A stretch of DNA of 64,000 bases from Microbacterium azadirachtae (GCF_000956505.1 NZ_JYIX01000038.1:124001-188000), one strand, 5' to 3'. Shown: positions 1 to 9,707, counted from the first letter of the stretch. Made by a program: numbers and translations. Notes: generated by a model not told the origin, from the sequence alone.

Positions 1-1563
1 GTGCACGCCTCCTTCGCGCTCTCGGACGCCGGCTTCGAGACCGTGATGGTCAACTGCAACCCGGAGACGGTGTCCACCGACTACGACACCTCCGACCGGC
101 TCTACTTCGAGCCGCTCACCCTGGAGGACGTGCTCGAGGTGCTGCACGCCGAAGCGCAGAGCGGCACCATCCTCGGCGTCGTCTGCCAGCTCGGCGGACA
201 GACCCCGCTCGGGCTCGCGAAGGGCATCGAGGCTGCCGGTTACACGGTGCTCGGCACGAGCCCCGAGGCGATCGACCTCGCCGAGGAGCGCGAGCTGTTC
301 TCTCGCCTGCTCGACGAGGCGGGCCTCGTCGCTCCGCGCAACGGCACGGCGATCGACGTGGACGGCGCCGTCGCGGTGGCCGAGGAGATCGGCTACCCGG
401 TGCTGGTGCGCCCGAGCTTCGTGCTCGGCGGGCGCGGCATGGAGATCGTCTACGACACCCCTGCGCTGCGCGACTACTTCGTGCGCACGGCGGGCGAGGT
501 CATCATCGAGGAGGGCAAGCCCCTGCTCGTGGACCGCTTCCTGGACGACGCGATCGAGATCGACGTGGACGCGCTGTACGACGGAACAGAGCTCTACATC
601 GGCGGCGTCATGGAGCACCTCGAAGAGGCCGGCATCCACTCCGGCGACTCGAGCTGCACCCTGCCGCCGGTCTCGCTCGGACGCACCGACATCGACCGGG
701 TGCGTGAGGCGACGCTCTCGATCGCCGAGGGCGTGGGCGTGCGGGGTCTGCTGAACGTGCAGTTCGCGATCAGCGCCGGCGTGCTCTACGTGATCGAGGC
801 GAACCCGCGTGCGAGCCGCACCGTGCCGTTCGTGTCGAAGGCTCTGGGGATCCCGCTCGCGAAGGCGGCGAGCCGCATCCTGTCCGGGACCACGATCGCC
901 GCGCTCAAGGACGAGGGCCTGCTGCCCGAGAACGACGGATCCCGCGTGCCGCTGGGCTCGCCGGTCTCGGTCAAGGAGGCCGTGCTGCCCTTCAAGCGGT
1001 TCCGCACCGCGGACGGCCGCATCGTCGACTCCGTGCTCGGCCCTGAGATGCGCTCGACCGGTGAGGTCATGGGCATCGACCGCGACTTCCCGACCGCGTT
1101 CGCGAAGAGCCAGGCTGCGGCCTACGGCGGAACGCCGACCTCCGGCACCGTGTTCATCTCGGTCGCCGACGCCGACAAGCGCGCCGTGATCCTGCCCGCG
1201 CACCGGCTGCACCAGCTCGGGTTCACGATCGTGGCGACCACGGGCACCGCGGAGATCCTCTCGCGCAACGGCATCCCGGTGACGGTCGTCGAGAAGTACA
1301 GCGAGACCCAGGCGAGCGGCGAGACGAACATCGTCGACCTGATCGACCAGGGCGCGATCGACATCATCGTGAACACGCCGTCCGGCGGCGCCGCACGTGC
1401 CGACGGCTACGAGATCCGCGCGGCCGCGGTCGCCGCGGACAAGGCGCTGTTCACCACGATCGCGACGCTCGGCGCCGCCGTGAGCGGGATGGATGCGGCG
1501 GACAAGGGCTTCGAGGTGCGCAGCCTCCAGGAGTACGCCCAGGACCGGCTGGCGCGCGCGTGA
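1..1563 (+). CDS. carB: Carbamoyl-phosphate synthase large subunit, C-terminal part
   Basis: The frame is open to the left window edge, so this is the last ~520 residues of a protein that is normally about 1,100 aa. CarB makes carbamoyl phosphate from bicarbonate, CarA-derived ammonia and two ATP, for pyrimidine and arginine synthesis in the cytoplasm. Visible are [10 protein letters not shown] near residue 20, the ATP-grasp stretch [16 protein letters not shown] near 137 and [13 protein letters not shown] near 265 of the second (carbamoyl-phosphate) half. An MGS-like allosteric domain follows from about residue 380 to the end, where UMP or ornithine effectors bind in the family. The TGA stop overlaps the GTG of pyrF, giving a pyrimidine operon. 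The GTG at position 1 is internal, not the true start. Confidence 0.96.
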   Translation: MHASFALSDAGFETVMVNCNPETVSTDYDTSDRLYFEPLTLEDVLEVLHAEAQSGTILGVVCQLGGQTPLGLAKGIEAAGYTVLGTSPEAIDLAEERELFSRLLDEAGLVAPRNGTAIDVDGAVAVAEEIGYPVLVRPSFVLGGRGMEIVYDTPALRDYFVRTAGEVIIEEGKPLLVDRFLDDAIEIDVDALYDGTELYIGGVMEHLEEAGIHSGDSSCTLPPVSLGRTDIDRVREATLSIAEGVGVRGLLNVQFAISAGVLYVIEANPRASRTVPFVSKALGIPLAKAASRILSGTTIAALKDEGLLPENDGSRVPLGSPVSVKEAVLPFKRFRTADGRIVDSVLGPEMRSTGEVMGIDRDFPTAFAKSQAAAYGGTPTSGTVFISVADADKRAVILPAHRLHQLGFTIVATTGTAEILSRNGIPVTVVEKYSETQASGETNIVDLIDQGAIDIIVNTPSGGAARADGYEIRAAAVAADKALFTTIATLGAAVSGMDAADKGFEVRSLQEYAQDRLARA

Positions 1564-2420
1564 CCGTGACCTCGTTCGGATCGCGGCTGCGCCGGGCGCT
1601 CGACGCGTACGGCCCGCTGTGCGTGGGCATCGACCCGCACGAGGCGCTGCTGGACGTCTGGGGCCTGCCCCAGACGGCCGAGGGCGTGCGCGCGTTCGGG
1701 CTCGCCACGGTCGAGGCCGCCGCGGGGCGCGTCGGGATGGTCAAACCGCAGGTCTCGTTCTTCGAGCGCTTCGGATCCCGCGGCTTCGCCGCGCTCGAAG
1801 ACGTCATGTCGGCGGCGCGTGCGGCGGGGCTCCTGGTCGTCGCCGACGCGAAGCGCGGCGACATCGGCACGACCATGGCCGGCTACGCGCAGGCCTGGCT
1901 CGAGCCGGGCGCGCCGCTCGAAGCCGATGCGCTCACGATCAGCCCCTACCTCGGCGGCGGGTCGCTCGCAGAGGCGATCACGCGCGCGCTGCCCGTGGGC
2001 AAGGGCGTGTTCGTGCTCGCCGCGACGAGCAACCCCGAGGGCGCGCCGGTGCAGCAGGCGCTGGTCCCCGCGGCCCTCGCGACGACCCAGGGGGAGACCA
2101 CCGCGCTGCGCATCACCCGGGACGTGACGGCCTACGACGCGCCGGAGAGCGAGCTCGGATCCGTCGGCCTCGTGATCGGGGCGACCATCGACCGGGCCGG
2201 TTTCGCCCTGGACGACGACACGCTGCGCACGGTGCCGCTGCTCGCGCCCGGATTCGGCGCGCAGGGCGCGACACCCGCGGATCTGCGTGCGAGATTCGGT
2301 ACGCTGGCAGGTAACGTCCTGGCTTCCGAAAGCCGGAGCATCCTGTCCGCTGGTCCGGACCGGATCGCAGCGACGATCGAAGAGCGCGCCGCGCGCTACC
2401 AGGAGGTCATGGGTGGTTGA
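1560..2420 (+). CDS. pyrF: Orotidine 5'-phosphate decarboxylase, type 2
   Basis: Decarboxylates OMP to UMP, the last step of de novo pyrimidine synthesis. At 286 aa it is the longer type-2 form seen in actinobacteria. Visible are the N-terminal GIDPHEALL strand, [11 protein letters not shown] and the catalytic ADAKRGDIG loop near residues 97-105, where the Lys/Asp network removes CO2. The C-terminal [11 protein letters not shown] phosphate-binding turn is near residue 230. The GTG start overlaps the carB stop (GTGA). The 3' end overlaps the gmk start by 8 nt and carries the AGGAGG ribosome site of gmk at 2401-2406, so carB-pyrF-gmk are probably one transcript. Confidence 0.96.
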   Translation: MTVTSFGSRLRRALDAYGPLCVGIDPHEALLDVWGLPQTAEGVRAFGLATVEAAAGRVGMVKPQVSFFERFGSRGFAALEDVMSAARAAGLLVVADAKRGDIGTTMAGYAQAWLEPGAPLEADALTISPYLGGGSLAEAITRALPVGKGVFVLAATSNPEGAPVQQALVPAALATTQGETTALRITRDVTAYDAPESELGSVGLVIGATIDRAGFALDDDTLRTVPLLAPGFGAQGATPADLRARFGTLAGNVLASESRSILSAGPDRIAATIEERAARYQEVMGG

Positions 2421-3327
2421 ACCGGCAGGGCGTGCAGTCCCCGAGGTCGATCGTGTCGCCGCTGCGCGCCGAGCGGTCGAGCGCCGCCGCGCGCGGGCGT
2501 CGCTGAAGCGCGATCTGACCATGCGGGTGATCGCTCCGCAGGACGTACTGGCCGCGGCCGCGGCGGACCCGCTCTCGACGGCGGGAACGCTGCGCGTGCC
2601 GGACTTCCTCACCGCTCTGCCGGCGATCGGCGCCGGCAAGCGCGATCGCATCCTCGCCGACCTGCAGATCTCGCCGGTCAAGCGACTCGGAGGCCTCGGA
2701 TCCCGCCAGCAGCTCGCGCTGCGCCACTGGGTCGATGCCCGGTTCCCCCAGCCCGTGCCCCGCGAGGGCCGCAGCCGCCTGCTCGTGCTGGCGGGGCCGA
2801 CCGCGGTCGGCAAGGGCACGGTCGCGGCGCACATCCGCGAGAACCACCCCGAGATCCACCTGTCCGTGTCCGCGACCACGCGCGCTCCTCGTCCGGGGGA
2901 ACAGGACGGTGTGCACTACTTCTTCGTCGACGACGCCGAGTTCGACCGCATGATCGCGACGGACGAGCTGCTCGAGCACGCGACCGTGCACAACCGGTTC
3001 CGCTACGGCACTCCGCGCAGGCCGATCGACGCGGCGCTGGCCGAGGGCAAGACGGTGCTGCTGGAGATCGACCTGCAGGGCGCACGGCAGGTGCGCGCTG
3101 CGGATCCCTCCGCGAACCTCGTGTTCCTGCTGCCCCCGTCCTGGGACGAACTTGTGCAGCGGCTGGTCGGCCGGGGCACGGAGGACGCGGAGGAACGCAC
3201 CAGACGTCTGCGCACCGCGAAGGTCGAATTGGCCTCTCAGTCCGAGTTCGATCACCGTGTCGTGAACGAGGACGTCGCCACGGCCGCCCGAGAGGTCGTA
3301 GAATTGTCCTCGGCGTCTGCGCGCTGA
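2413..3327 (+). CDS. gmk: Fused actinobacterial IHF-like domain + guanylate kinase
   Basis: One 304-aa frame with two parts. Residues ~11-110 resemble mycobacterial/Streptomyces integration host factor: a basic helix [17 protein letters not shown], a helix-turn-helix with [17 protein letters not shown] near 65-81, and the ending [18 protein letters not shown] near 86-103. Residues ~120-304 are guanylate kinase (GMP + ATP to GDP + ADP) with P-loop GPTAVGKGT at 128-136, the GMP-binding [17 protein letters not shown] and [12 protein letters not shown]. In mycobacteria mihF and gmk are separate neighbours; here there is no stop between them. The GTG at 2413 has AGGAGG six bases upstream. An internal GTG at 2755 could give free kinase but has no clear ribosome site. 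The fusion is seen directly; DNA binding by this protein is inferred. Confidence 0.93.
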   Translation: MVEPAGRAVPEVDRVAAARRAVERRRARASLKRDLTMRVIAPQDVLAAAAADPLSTAGTLRVPDFLTALPAIGAGKRDRILADLQISPVKRLGGLGSRQQLALRHWVDARFPQPVPREGRSRLLVLAGPTAVGKGTVAAHIRENHPEIHLSVSATTRAPRPGEQDGVHYFFVDDAEFDRMIATDELLEHATVHNRFRYGTPRRPIDAALAEGKTVLLEIDLQGARQVRAADPSANLVFLLPPSWDELVQRLVGRGTEDAEERTRRLRTAKVELASQSEFDHRVVNEDVATAAREVVELSSASAR

Positions 3328-3342
3328 CCGCTCTCTCCCGGT

Positions 3343-3361
3343 CCCTGAGCTTGTCGAAGGG
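3343..3361. repeat. REP-like palindromic motif
   Basis: CCCTGAGCTTGTCGAAGGG lies between gmk and rpoZ. I recognise this imperfect palindrome as a motif that recurs between genes in many high-GC bacteria. Only this one copy is obvious in the window. Its role (transcript end, mRNA stability or selfish repeat) is not shown by the sequence. Confidence 0.6.
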
Positions 3362-3446
3362 TCCTGAGCCGGTCCGAGGGCCGGTGCGCACGCCCGAATT
3401 CTTCGCGACGCGCGTCGCCGAACATCCCACCAACAGGAGGTCCACC

Positions 3447-3701
3447 ATGGCCGGACACAACAACGGCATCATCGACCCGCCCATCGACAACCTGCTCGAC
3501 CGCGTCGAGTCCAAGTACGAGCTCGTCATCTACGCGTCCAAGCGCGCGCGTCAGATCAACGACTACTACTCCGACCTGCACGAGGGCAACCTGTTCGACA
3601 ACGTGGGTCCGCTGGTCGACTCCTCCGTCGAGGACAAGCCGCTGACCATCGCGCTGCACGAGATCAACGAGGACAAGCTCCGCATCCGCCACGCGGAGTG
3701 A
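3447..3701 (+). CDS. rpoZ: RNA polymerase omega subunit
   Basis: Small 84-aa subunit that helps assemble and stabilise beta' in RNA polymerase. The typical omega core is seen: [20 protein letters not shown] followed by [11 protein letters not shown], then the acidic tail with [12 protein letters not shown] 3447 has a strong AACAGGAGG ribosome site 6-7 nt upstream, so the longer upstream frame is not used. It sits directly after gmk, the standard actinobacterial order. A hairpin at 3713-3751 probably ends this transcript before metK. Confidence 0.95.
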   Translation: MAGHNNGIIDPPIDNLLDRVESKYELVIYASKRARQINDYYSDLHEGNLFDNVGPLVDSSVEDKPLTIALHEINEDKLRIRHAE

Positions 3702-3712
3702 GCTGACCCTCC

Positions 3713-3751
3713 GGAGCCGCCGTCATCCCTTCCGTGGATGTCGGCGGCTCC
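3713..3751 (+). terminator. Hairpin after rpoZ
   Basis: GGAGCCGCCG (3713-3722) pairs perfectly with CGGCGGCTCC (3742-3751), and an inner CATCC/GGATG can extend the stem. It lies 11 nt after the rpoZ stop and upstream of metK. There is only a weak T-run, so it is a GC-hairpin terminator of the high-GC type or a processing signal. Confidence 0.6.
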
Positions 3752-3835
3752 GTTCATACTGGGCTCGGGCGCACCGCCCGGCTGCCTGGGGTGCATCCCG
3801 CCCCACCCGACCTTCCTCCACACCAAGGAGCACCG

Positions 3836-5029
3836 ATGAGCGCGCTGCGTCTGTTCACCTCCGAGTCCGTCACCGAGGGGCACCCGGACAAGATCTGCGA
3901 CCAGATCTCCGACTCGATCCTGGACGGCCTGCTCACGGTGGACACCGGGGCGCGCGTCGCCGTGGAGACGCTCGTGACGACCGGCCTCGTGCACGTGGCG
4001 GGGGAGATCCGCACCTCCGGCTACGTCGACATCCCGACCATTGTGCGGGATGTCGTCAACGGGATCGGCTACACGTCCAGCGAAACCGGGTTCGACGGCT
4101 CCTCATGCGGCGTGAGCGTGTCGGTGGGGGAGCAGTCGGCCGACATTGCGAGCGGCGTGGACCAGGCGCGCGAGCACCGCGAAGGCGGCTCGTCGGATCC
4201 CAGGGACCTCCTGGGCGCCGGCGACCAGGGCATCATGTTCGGCTTCGCGACGACCGAGACGCCGCAGCTCATGCCGATGGCGGCGTGGACCGCGCATCGC
4301 CTGGCGGAGCGGTTGACCGAGGTGCGCCGCGACGGCACGCTGCCGTTCCTGCGCCCCGACGGCAAGACCCAGGTGACGCTCGGCTACGACGGCTTCACTC
4401 CGAAGACGGTCGACGCGGTGGTGCTGTCCACCCAGCACAACCCGGAGATCTCGCAGGAGGAGCTCAAGGCGCTCGTCCGCGAGCACGTGATCGATCCCGT
4501 GCTCGCCACGACGGGCCTCGACCTCGACGGCGTCACGCACTACATCAACCCGGCCGGCCCCTTCGTCACCGGTGGCCCGAAGGGCGATGCGGGCCTCACC
4601 GGCCGCAAGATCATCATCGACACCTACGGCGGGGCGGCACGACACGGCGGCGGTGCCTTCAGCGGCAAGGACCCGTCCAAGGTCGACCGCTCCGGCGCCT
4701 ACGCCATGCGCTGGGTCGCCAAGAACGCGGTCGCGGCGGGTCTCGCCGATCGGCTCGAGGTGCAGGTCGCGTACGCGATCGGCGTCGCGCAGCCCGTGGG
4801 ACTGTACGTGGAGACGTTCGGCACCGGCAAGGTCGACGACGAGACGATCACCCGTGCGATCCGCTCGGTCTTCGACCTGCGCCCGCAGGCGATCATCGAG
4901 GAGCTCGATCTGCTGCGCCCGATCTACGCCGCCACGGCGGCCTACGGGCACTTCGGCCGCGAGCTGCCGACGTTCACCTGGGAGCAGACGACGCGCGCCG
5001 ACGACCTGCGCCGCGCCGCCGGCCTCTGA
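3836..5029 (+). CDS. metK: S-adenosylmethionine synthase
   Basis: Makes S-adenosylmethionine from methionine and ATP. The 397-aa protein has the family length and motifs: [20 protein letters not shown] at the N terminus, the [10 protein letters not shown] loop near 125, and the P-loop-like [16 protein letters not shown] near 265-280. The ATG at 3836 follows AAGGAG with good spacing; the 34 extra codons of open frame upstream do not look like the family. No SAM riboswitch fold is apparent in the 85-nt leader. coaBC, often placed between rpoZ and metK, is absent. Confidence 0.97.
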   Translation: MSALRLFTSESVTEGHPDKICDQISDSILDGLLTVDTGARVAVETLVTTGLVHVAGEIRTSGYVDIPTIVRDVVNGIGYTSSETGFDGSSCGVSVSVGEQSADIASGVDQAREHREGGSSDPRDLLGAGDQGIMFGFATTETPQLMPMAAWTAHRLAERLTEVRRDGTLPFLRPDGKTQVTLGYDGFTPKTVDAVVLSTQHNPEISQEELKALVREHVIDPVLATTGLDLDGVTHYINPAGPFVTGGPKGDAGLTGRKIIIDTYGGAARHGGGAFSGKDPSKVDRSGAYAMRWVAKNAVAAGLADRLEVQVAYAIGVAQPVGLYVETFGTGKVDDETITRAIRSVFDLRPQAIIEELDLLRPIYAATAAYGHFGRELPTFTWEQTTRADDLRRAAGL

Positions 5030-5058
5030 TCGACCCCGCTCACCCGCAAGCTCCGCTC

Positions 5059-7062
5059 GTGCCACGGCCGATCGCCCGCGTGCTGCTGGACTCGCCGGTC
5101 CCGCAGCTGGATCGGCTGTTCGACTACGCCATCCCGGCTGAGCTGATCGATGACGCGATGCCGGGGGTGCGGGTGCGGGTGCCGCTCCGCTCGGCCGGAC
5201 GACTCATCGACGCGTACCTGGTCGAGCTCGACACCGAGGACGACGACACCAGGACTCTCGCCGAGGTGGACGCCGTGGTGTCGCGCGCACAGGTGCTGCC
5301 GGAGCAGCTCTCCACGCTCGCCCGCCGCGTGGCCGATCGCGCCGCCGGCAGCGCCTCGGACGTGCTCCGGTTGATCGTGCCCAAGCGCCAGGTGCGCGTG
5401 GAGAAGGCATGGCTCGCGGCCCGGGCCGTCGATGATGCGACCCAGGAAGCGGACGACGCCCCGCGGGATCCGGACGCCGCCGCCGTCTCGCCGAGCACCG
5501 CGGTGCTCCCCGCCGTCTCCGACACGATCGCCCAGTACGAGGGGCTCGCCGAGGCGCTCGCGGATTCGGCGCGGGCCGCCGTGGAGGCGATTCCGCGGCT
5601 GGCCCCCGACGGATTGCCGGAGTGGACCCGGCTGCTGGCCGCCGCGGCCGCGCGCACCGTCGCAGACGGCGCCTCGGCGATCCTCGTCGTGCCGGACTAC
5701 CGCGACCTCGATCTGCTCCTCGCCGCTCTCGACGCGCTCGCGCCCGACGCTCCCGTCGCACGGCTGGATTCCCGCCAGACCAATCCCGACCGGTATCGCG
5801 CGTATCTCCGCACCCTCGAGGAGGCGCCGTGCATCGTCGTCGGCAACCGCTCCGCCGCGTACGCCCCCGTACGGGCGGGGCTGGTGGCGCTCTGGGACGA
5901 CGGTGACAGCCTGCTCGGCGAGCCGCTCGCGCCCGGCGTGCATGCGCGCGACGTCGCCCTGCTGCGACAGGAGCAGGAGGGATCGGCGCTGCTCTTCGCG
6001 GGTCACACCCGCACGACGGACGTCGAGCGCCTGGTCGAGAGCGGATGGATCCGTGCGATCACGGCGGCGCGACGGCGGCTGCCGCGGGTCGTGCTGGACA
6101 CCACCGAGGATCTGGACCGCCGCGGTCAGCGTCTGCCGTCCCGCGCCTTCCTGACGGCGCGGGAGGCCGCGGCGACCGGCCCCGTGCTGCTGCAGGTCGC
6201 CCGGCCCGGCTTCTCGCCGACTCTGGTGTGCGCGTCATGTCGCGCTCCGGCGCGCTGCACGTCCTGCGGGGGACCGCTCGGCGCCGCGCACCGCGGGGCG
6301 ACGCCCGTGTGCGCCTGGTGCGGACGCGGTGCGCGGCAATGGGCGTGCGGCTCCTGCGGCGGCGAGACCGTGCGACTGGCCGCGTCCGGCAGTGAACGGA
6401 CGGCGGAGGAGCTGGGACGCGCGTTCCCCGGTATCAGGGTGATCGTCGCGGACGGCAATCACCCGGTCGAGCGGATCGACGCGAAGCCTGCGCTGGTCGT
6501 CGCGACGCGGGGTGCCGAGCCCTTGGCCGAGGGCGGCTATCGCGCGGTCGTGCTGCTCGACGGCTCCCGCATGCTGCAGGCGCCCGAACTGCGGATCGGC
6601 GAGTCCTGCCTGCGCTGGTGGTCGAACGCGGCGGCTCTGGCCGCACCCGGAGCGCCGATCCATCTCGTCGGCGTCGACGGCGCGGTCGCCCGCGCCCTCG
6701 CCACGTGGTCCCAGGCGTCCTACGCCCGTGCGGAGCTCGTCGAACGCGCGCCGCTGCGCATGCCTCCGTCCGTCAGGGTCGCGCAGCTCGAAGGCACGGG
6801 CGCGGGAGTCCGCCGCGCCCTCGATGACATCGCGGCACTCCAGCTTCCGCCGGACGCCGTGCTCGGACCCGTACCGATCGAGGGCGACGACGACGGGCGG
6901 GAACGCGCGCTCGTGCGCTTCCCCTATGCGGAGGGCGCGCGGGTGGCCGGCACGCTCCGGGCCGCCGTGGTGGCCGAGGCCATGGGGCGCCGTCGGGCCC
7001 GCGGCAAGACCCTACGGACTACGCTCTCGGTGAGGCTCGACGTCACCGAACCCGACCTCTGA
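5059..7062 (+). CDS. priA: Primosomal protein N' (PriA), helicase-defective type
   Basis: Replication-restart protein that recognises stalled forks. The 667-aa product starts with ARVLLDSPVPQLDRLFDY, typical of the PriA DNA-binding domain, and has the zinc cluster of paired cysteines (CASC, CTSC, CAWC, CGSC) near residues 393-440. No Walker A GxGKT or DEAH box is present in the region where helicase motifs should be, as in mycobacterial PriA, which is thought to lack helicase activity. A start at GTG 5059, 30 nt after the metK stop, fits the conserved N terminus; upstream open frame overlaps metK. It is followed by fmt and rsmB, the usual order. Confidence 0.9.
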   Translation: MPRPIARVLLDSPVPQLDRLFDYAIPAELIDDAMPGVRVRVPLRSAGRLIDAYLVELDTEDDDTRTLAEVDAVVSRAQVLPEQLSTLARRVADRAAGSASDVLRLIVPKRQVRVEKAWLAARAVDDATQEADDAPRDPDAAAVSPSTAVLPAVSDTIAQYEGLAEALADSARAAVEAIPRLAPDGLPEWTRLLAAAAARTVADGASAILVVPDYRDLDLLLAALDALAPDAPVARLDSRQTNPDRYRAYLRTLEEAPCIVVGNRSAAYAPVRAGLVALWDDGDSLLGEPLAPGVHARDVALLRQEQEGSALLFAGHTRTTDVERLVESGWIRAITAARRRLPRVVLDTTEDLDRRGQRLPSRAFLTAREAAATGPVLLQVARPGFSPTLVCASCRAPARCTSCGGPLGAAHRGATPVCAWCGRGARQWACGSCGGETVRLAASGSERTAEELGRAFPGIRVIVADGNHPVERIDAKPALVVATRGAEPLAEGGYRAVVLLDGSRMLQAPELRIGESCLRWWSNAAALAAPGAPIHLVGVDGAVARALATWSQASYARAELVERAPLRMPPSVRVAQLEGTGAGVRRALDDIAALQLPPDAVLGPVPIEGDDDGRERALVRFPYAEGARVAGTLRAAVVAEAMGRRRARGKTLRTTLSVRLDVTEPDL

Positions 7063-7129
7063 ACCACCCGAACCACCCGAACCGCGCCGTTCGTCTCGAA
7101 CATCCCGCAGCACCTTCGAAGGACCCTCC

Positions 7130-8089
7130 ATGCGTCTCGTCTTCGCCGGAACCCCGGCGGCCGCCGTGCCCACCCTCCGTCGCCTCGCCGGCGAGCACGA
7201 GATCGTCGCGGTCGTGACGCGTCCCGACGCCCCGCTCGGGCGCAAGCGGATCCTCACGCCTTCGCCGGTCGCCCAGGAGGCCGAGGCTCTCGGGATCCCG
7301 GTCATCAAGGCTGCGCGGTTGGATGAGGAGGCCACGGGACGGATCTCCGCGCTGCGCCCGGAGCTCGGCGTCATCGTCGCCTACGGCGGCCTCGTGCGCG
7401 AACCGCTTCTGAGCGCCCCCGAACACGGCTGGATCAACCTGCACTTCTCGCTGCTGCCCGCCTGGCGCGGAGCCGCCCCGGTGCAGCGGGCGCTCATCGC
7501 GGGCGATGCCGAGCTCGGCGCCACGGTGTTCCAGCTCGTGCCGGCGCTCGACGCGGGGGACGTGCACGCGATGCGCGTGTATCCGGTCGCGGAGGACGCC
7601 ACCGCCGACGATGCGCTCGCCTCGCTCGCCGTCGACGGCGCCGAGCTCACGGCGGAGGCGGTCGCCGCGATCGCCGACGGCAGCGCCCGCCCGGTGCCGC
7701 AGCAGGGCGACGCCACCCACGCCGCGAAACTCGGCCTCGACGACGGGCGGCTGGACTGGACAGAGTCCGCGGATGCCGTGTTCGCCCGCTACCGCGGGGT
7801 CACGAGCGAGCCGGGCGCGCACACGACATGGGACGGAGCCCCGCTCAAGGTGCGCGAGCTCGCGCGGGCGGCGGATGCGGATCCGCTTCCGCCGGGTGGG
7901 CTCCGCGGGATCAAGGGCGGAGTGCTCGTCGGCACCGGCTCCGTGCCGCTGCTGCTCGTGCGCGTGCAGCCCGCGGGCAAGGCTGCGATGGCGGCCTCCG
8001 ACTGGTTCCGCGGCCTGCGGGTCGCCGACGGCGCGACCGCGGAGCTCGATGCGGCGTCTTCCCCGAGCGAGGGGAACGAGGCACGATGA
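7130..8089 (+). CDS. fmt: Methionyl-tRNA formyltransferase
   Basis: Formylates initiator Met-tRNA using 10-formyl-THF. The 319-aa protein shows the N-terminal RLVFAGTPAAAVPTL, the catalytic region INLHFSLLPAWRGAAPVQRA near 100-119 and LDAGDVHAM near 140. The C-terminal anticodon-side domain (from ~205) begins after KLGLDDGRLDW. ATG 7130 follows GAAGGA. The stop overlaps the rsmB start as ATGA, so the pair is coupled. The 67-nt spacer after priA carries three GAACC(ACCC) units in tandem. Confidence 0.96.
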   Translation: MRLVFAGTPAAAVPTLRRLAGEHEIVAVVTRPDAPLGRKRILTPSPVAQEAEALGIPVIKAARLDEEATGRISALRPELGVIVAYGGLVREPLLSAPEHGWINLHFSLLPAWRGAAPVQRALIAGDAELGATVFQLVPALDAGDVHAMRVYPVAEDATADDALASLAVDGAELTAEAVAAIADGSARPVPQQGDATHAAKLGLDDGRLDWTESADAVFARYRGVTSEPGAHTTWDGAPLKVRELARAADADPLPPGGLRGIKGGVLVGTGSVPLLLVRVQPAGKAAMAASDWFRGLRVADGATAELDAASSPSEGNEAR

Positions 8090-9579
8090 GCGGGCAGGGA
8101 CGGCAGAACCGCGACGACCGTCGGGGTCCGCAGCGACGCGCGGACGGACAGGGCGGACCGCGTCGGGAGAGCACGGGCGGAACGTCGCATCGTGCACCGT
8201 CGCGGGGTGCGCGTCCCCGTGACGTGCAGCCTGCGCGCCGCGTCGCCTATGACGTGATCCGCGCTGTCAGCACCTCCGACGCCTACGCGAACCTGCTGCT
8301 GCCCGGCGCGATCAGGGAGGCGGGGCTCTCCAGTGCGGATGCGGCCCTCGCGACCGAGCTCGCCTACGGGACGCTGCGCCGCCTCGGCACCTACGACGCG
8401 ATCATCGCGCAGGCGGCCGGCCGGGACATCGCCGACATCGATCCGCCCGTGCTCGACGCCCTGCGCCTCGGGACGCACCAGATCCTCGCGACCCGTGTGG
8501 CGACCCACGCCGCGGTCAACGAGTCGGTGAACCTCGTCGCGCTGCATGCGGGCCGCGGGGCCTCCGGTTTCGCGAACGCGGTGCTCCGTTCCGTCGCCGC
8601 GCGTACGCAGGACGAGTGGCTCGATGCGGTCACGGCCGCGGCGCGCTCGGACGACGAGCGCCTCGGACTCCGTTTCGCCCACCCGGTGTGGATCATCCGC
8701 GCCCTGCGCCGCGCCCTCGCCGCCGAAGGGCGGGAGGAGGAGCTCGAGGCGCTCCTCGCCGCCGACAACGCCGCGCCCGAGGTCACGCTCGTCGCCCTGC
8801 CAGGGCTCGCGGAGCCGCAGGGGCCCCGGCGGCCGTATGCGGCGACGGCGTTCGGATCCGCAGGGGGAGACCCCGGAGCGGTCGTTGCCGCGAACAAGGG
8901 GCGCGTGCGCGTGCAGGACGAGGGCTCGCAGCTCGTCGCACTCGCCCTCGTCGGCGCACAGCCGGTCACGGCGGGGGAGCGCTGGCTGGACCTCTGCGCC
9001 GGTCCCGGCGGCAAGACCGCTCTGCTCGCCGCGGAGGCTCTGCGCAGCGGCGCGACACTCGATGCGAACGAGGTGGTGCCGGCCAGGGCGGGACTGGTCC
9101 GCAAGGCCGTCGCCTCCGTGCCGCTGCATGTGGACGTGGCCGAGGAGGACGGTCGCGTCCTCGCCGTCGACCGCCCCGGTGTCTACGACCGGATCCTGCT
9201 CGACGCGCCCTGCACCGGGCTCGGAGCGCTCCGGCGCCGGCCGGAGGCACGCTGGCGGAAGACGGCGGCGGATGTCCCGGAACTCGCCGCTCTTCAGGAG
9301 GGGCTGCTGGCCGCTGCGCTCGGAGCGCTCAAGCCCGGAGGCATCCTCGCCTACGTCACGTGCTCGCCGCACCTCGCCGAGACCGCGGCGGTGGTGCAGT
9401 CCGTGCTCCGCGACAGGGACGACGTGCAGGAGCTCGACGCCCGCGAGGCGGTCCGCGCCGTGTCGGAACAGCCGATCGACCTGCCGGAGCCGTCGAGCGG
9501 ATCCGGTCACGCCCAGCTCTGGCCGCACCGCCACGGCACGGACGCGATGTTCCTCTCGCTGCTCCGGAAACAGCCGTAA
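8086..9579 (+). CDS. rsmB: 16S rRNA m5C967 methyltransferase, RsmB family
   Basis: SAM-dependent cytosine-5 methyltransferase of 16S rRNA. The 497-aa protein has an Arg/Gln-rich N-terminal tail (~1-45), a NusB-like RNA-binding domain (~46-190, starting ARRVAYDVIRAV) and a NOL1/NOP2/Sun catalytic domain with LCAGPGGKTALLA near 305, DAPCTGLGALRRRPEARW near 367-384 and the second catalytic Cys in YVTCSPHLAET near 424. The start overlaps fmt (ATGA). Family is certain; the exact base modified is assumed from RsmB/Fmu orthologues. Confidence 0.93.
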   Translation: MSGQGRQNRDDRRGPQRRADGQGGPRRESTGGTSHRAPSRGARPRDVQPARRVAYDVIRAVSTSDAYANLLLPGAIREAGLSSADAALATELAYGTLRRLGTYDAIIAQAAGRDIADIDPPVLDALRLGTHQILATRVATHAAVNESVNLVALHAGRGASGFANAVLRSVAARTQDEWLDAVTAAARSDDERLGLRFAHPVWIIRALRRALAAEGREEELEALLAADNAAPEVTLVALPGLAEPQGPRRPYAATAFGSAGGDPGAVVAANKGRVRVQDEGSQLVALALVGAQPVTAGERWLDLCAGPGGKTALLAAEALRSGATLDANEVVPARAGLVRKAVASVPLHVDVAEEDGRVLAVDRPGVYDRILLDAPCTGLGALRRRPEARWRKTAADVPELAALQEGLLAAALGALKPGGILAYVTCSPHLAETAAVVQSVLRDRDDVQELDAREAVRAVSEQPIDLPEPSSGSGHAQLWPHRHGTDAMFLSLLRKQP

Positions 9580-9601
9580 GGGTCGGGCGCTACTCCGCCC
9601 C

Positions 9602-9668
9602 CACTTCCGAGTCGTCCCCCTCAGCGGACCCTATGGCGTGCGCTGATGGGGACGACCCGGAAGTAGTG
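9602..9668. repeat. Long inverted repeat between rsmB and rpe
   Basis: A ~25-bp arm at 9602-9626 (CACTTCCGAGTCGTCCCC...) is repeated in inverted form at 9641-9668 (...GGGGACGACCCGGAAGTAGTG) with about two mismatches and a 14-nt loop. It would fold into a very stable hairpin and could end rsmB transcription. The near symmetry and lack of a T-run also fit a small REP/MITE-like element. Confidence 0.7.
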
Positions 9669-9695
9669 ACGGGCGGGCCGGGGTGCCGATGCCGG

Positions 9696-9701
9696 GATAA
9701 T
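9696..9701 (+). promoter_or_regulatory. -10 box of rpe
   Basis: GATAAT ends 6 nt before ATG 9708 and there is no Shine-Dalgarno sequence. This predicts a transcript that starts at the initiation codon (leaderless). Confidence 0.5.
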
Positions 9702-9707
9702 GGGCGC

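Noticed and set aside
3752..3835. SAM riboswitch before metK
   Set aside because: No SAM-I, SAM-II or SAM-IV core pairing could be drawn in the 85-nt leader; it holds only a promoter-like stretch and a ribosome site.
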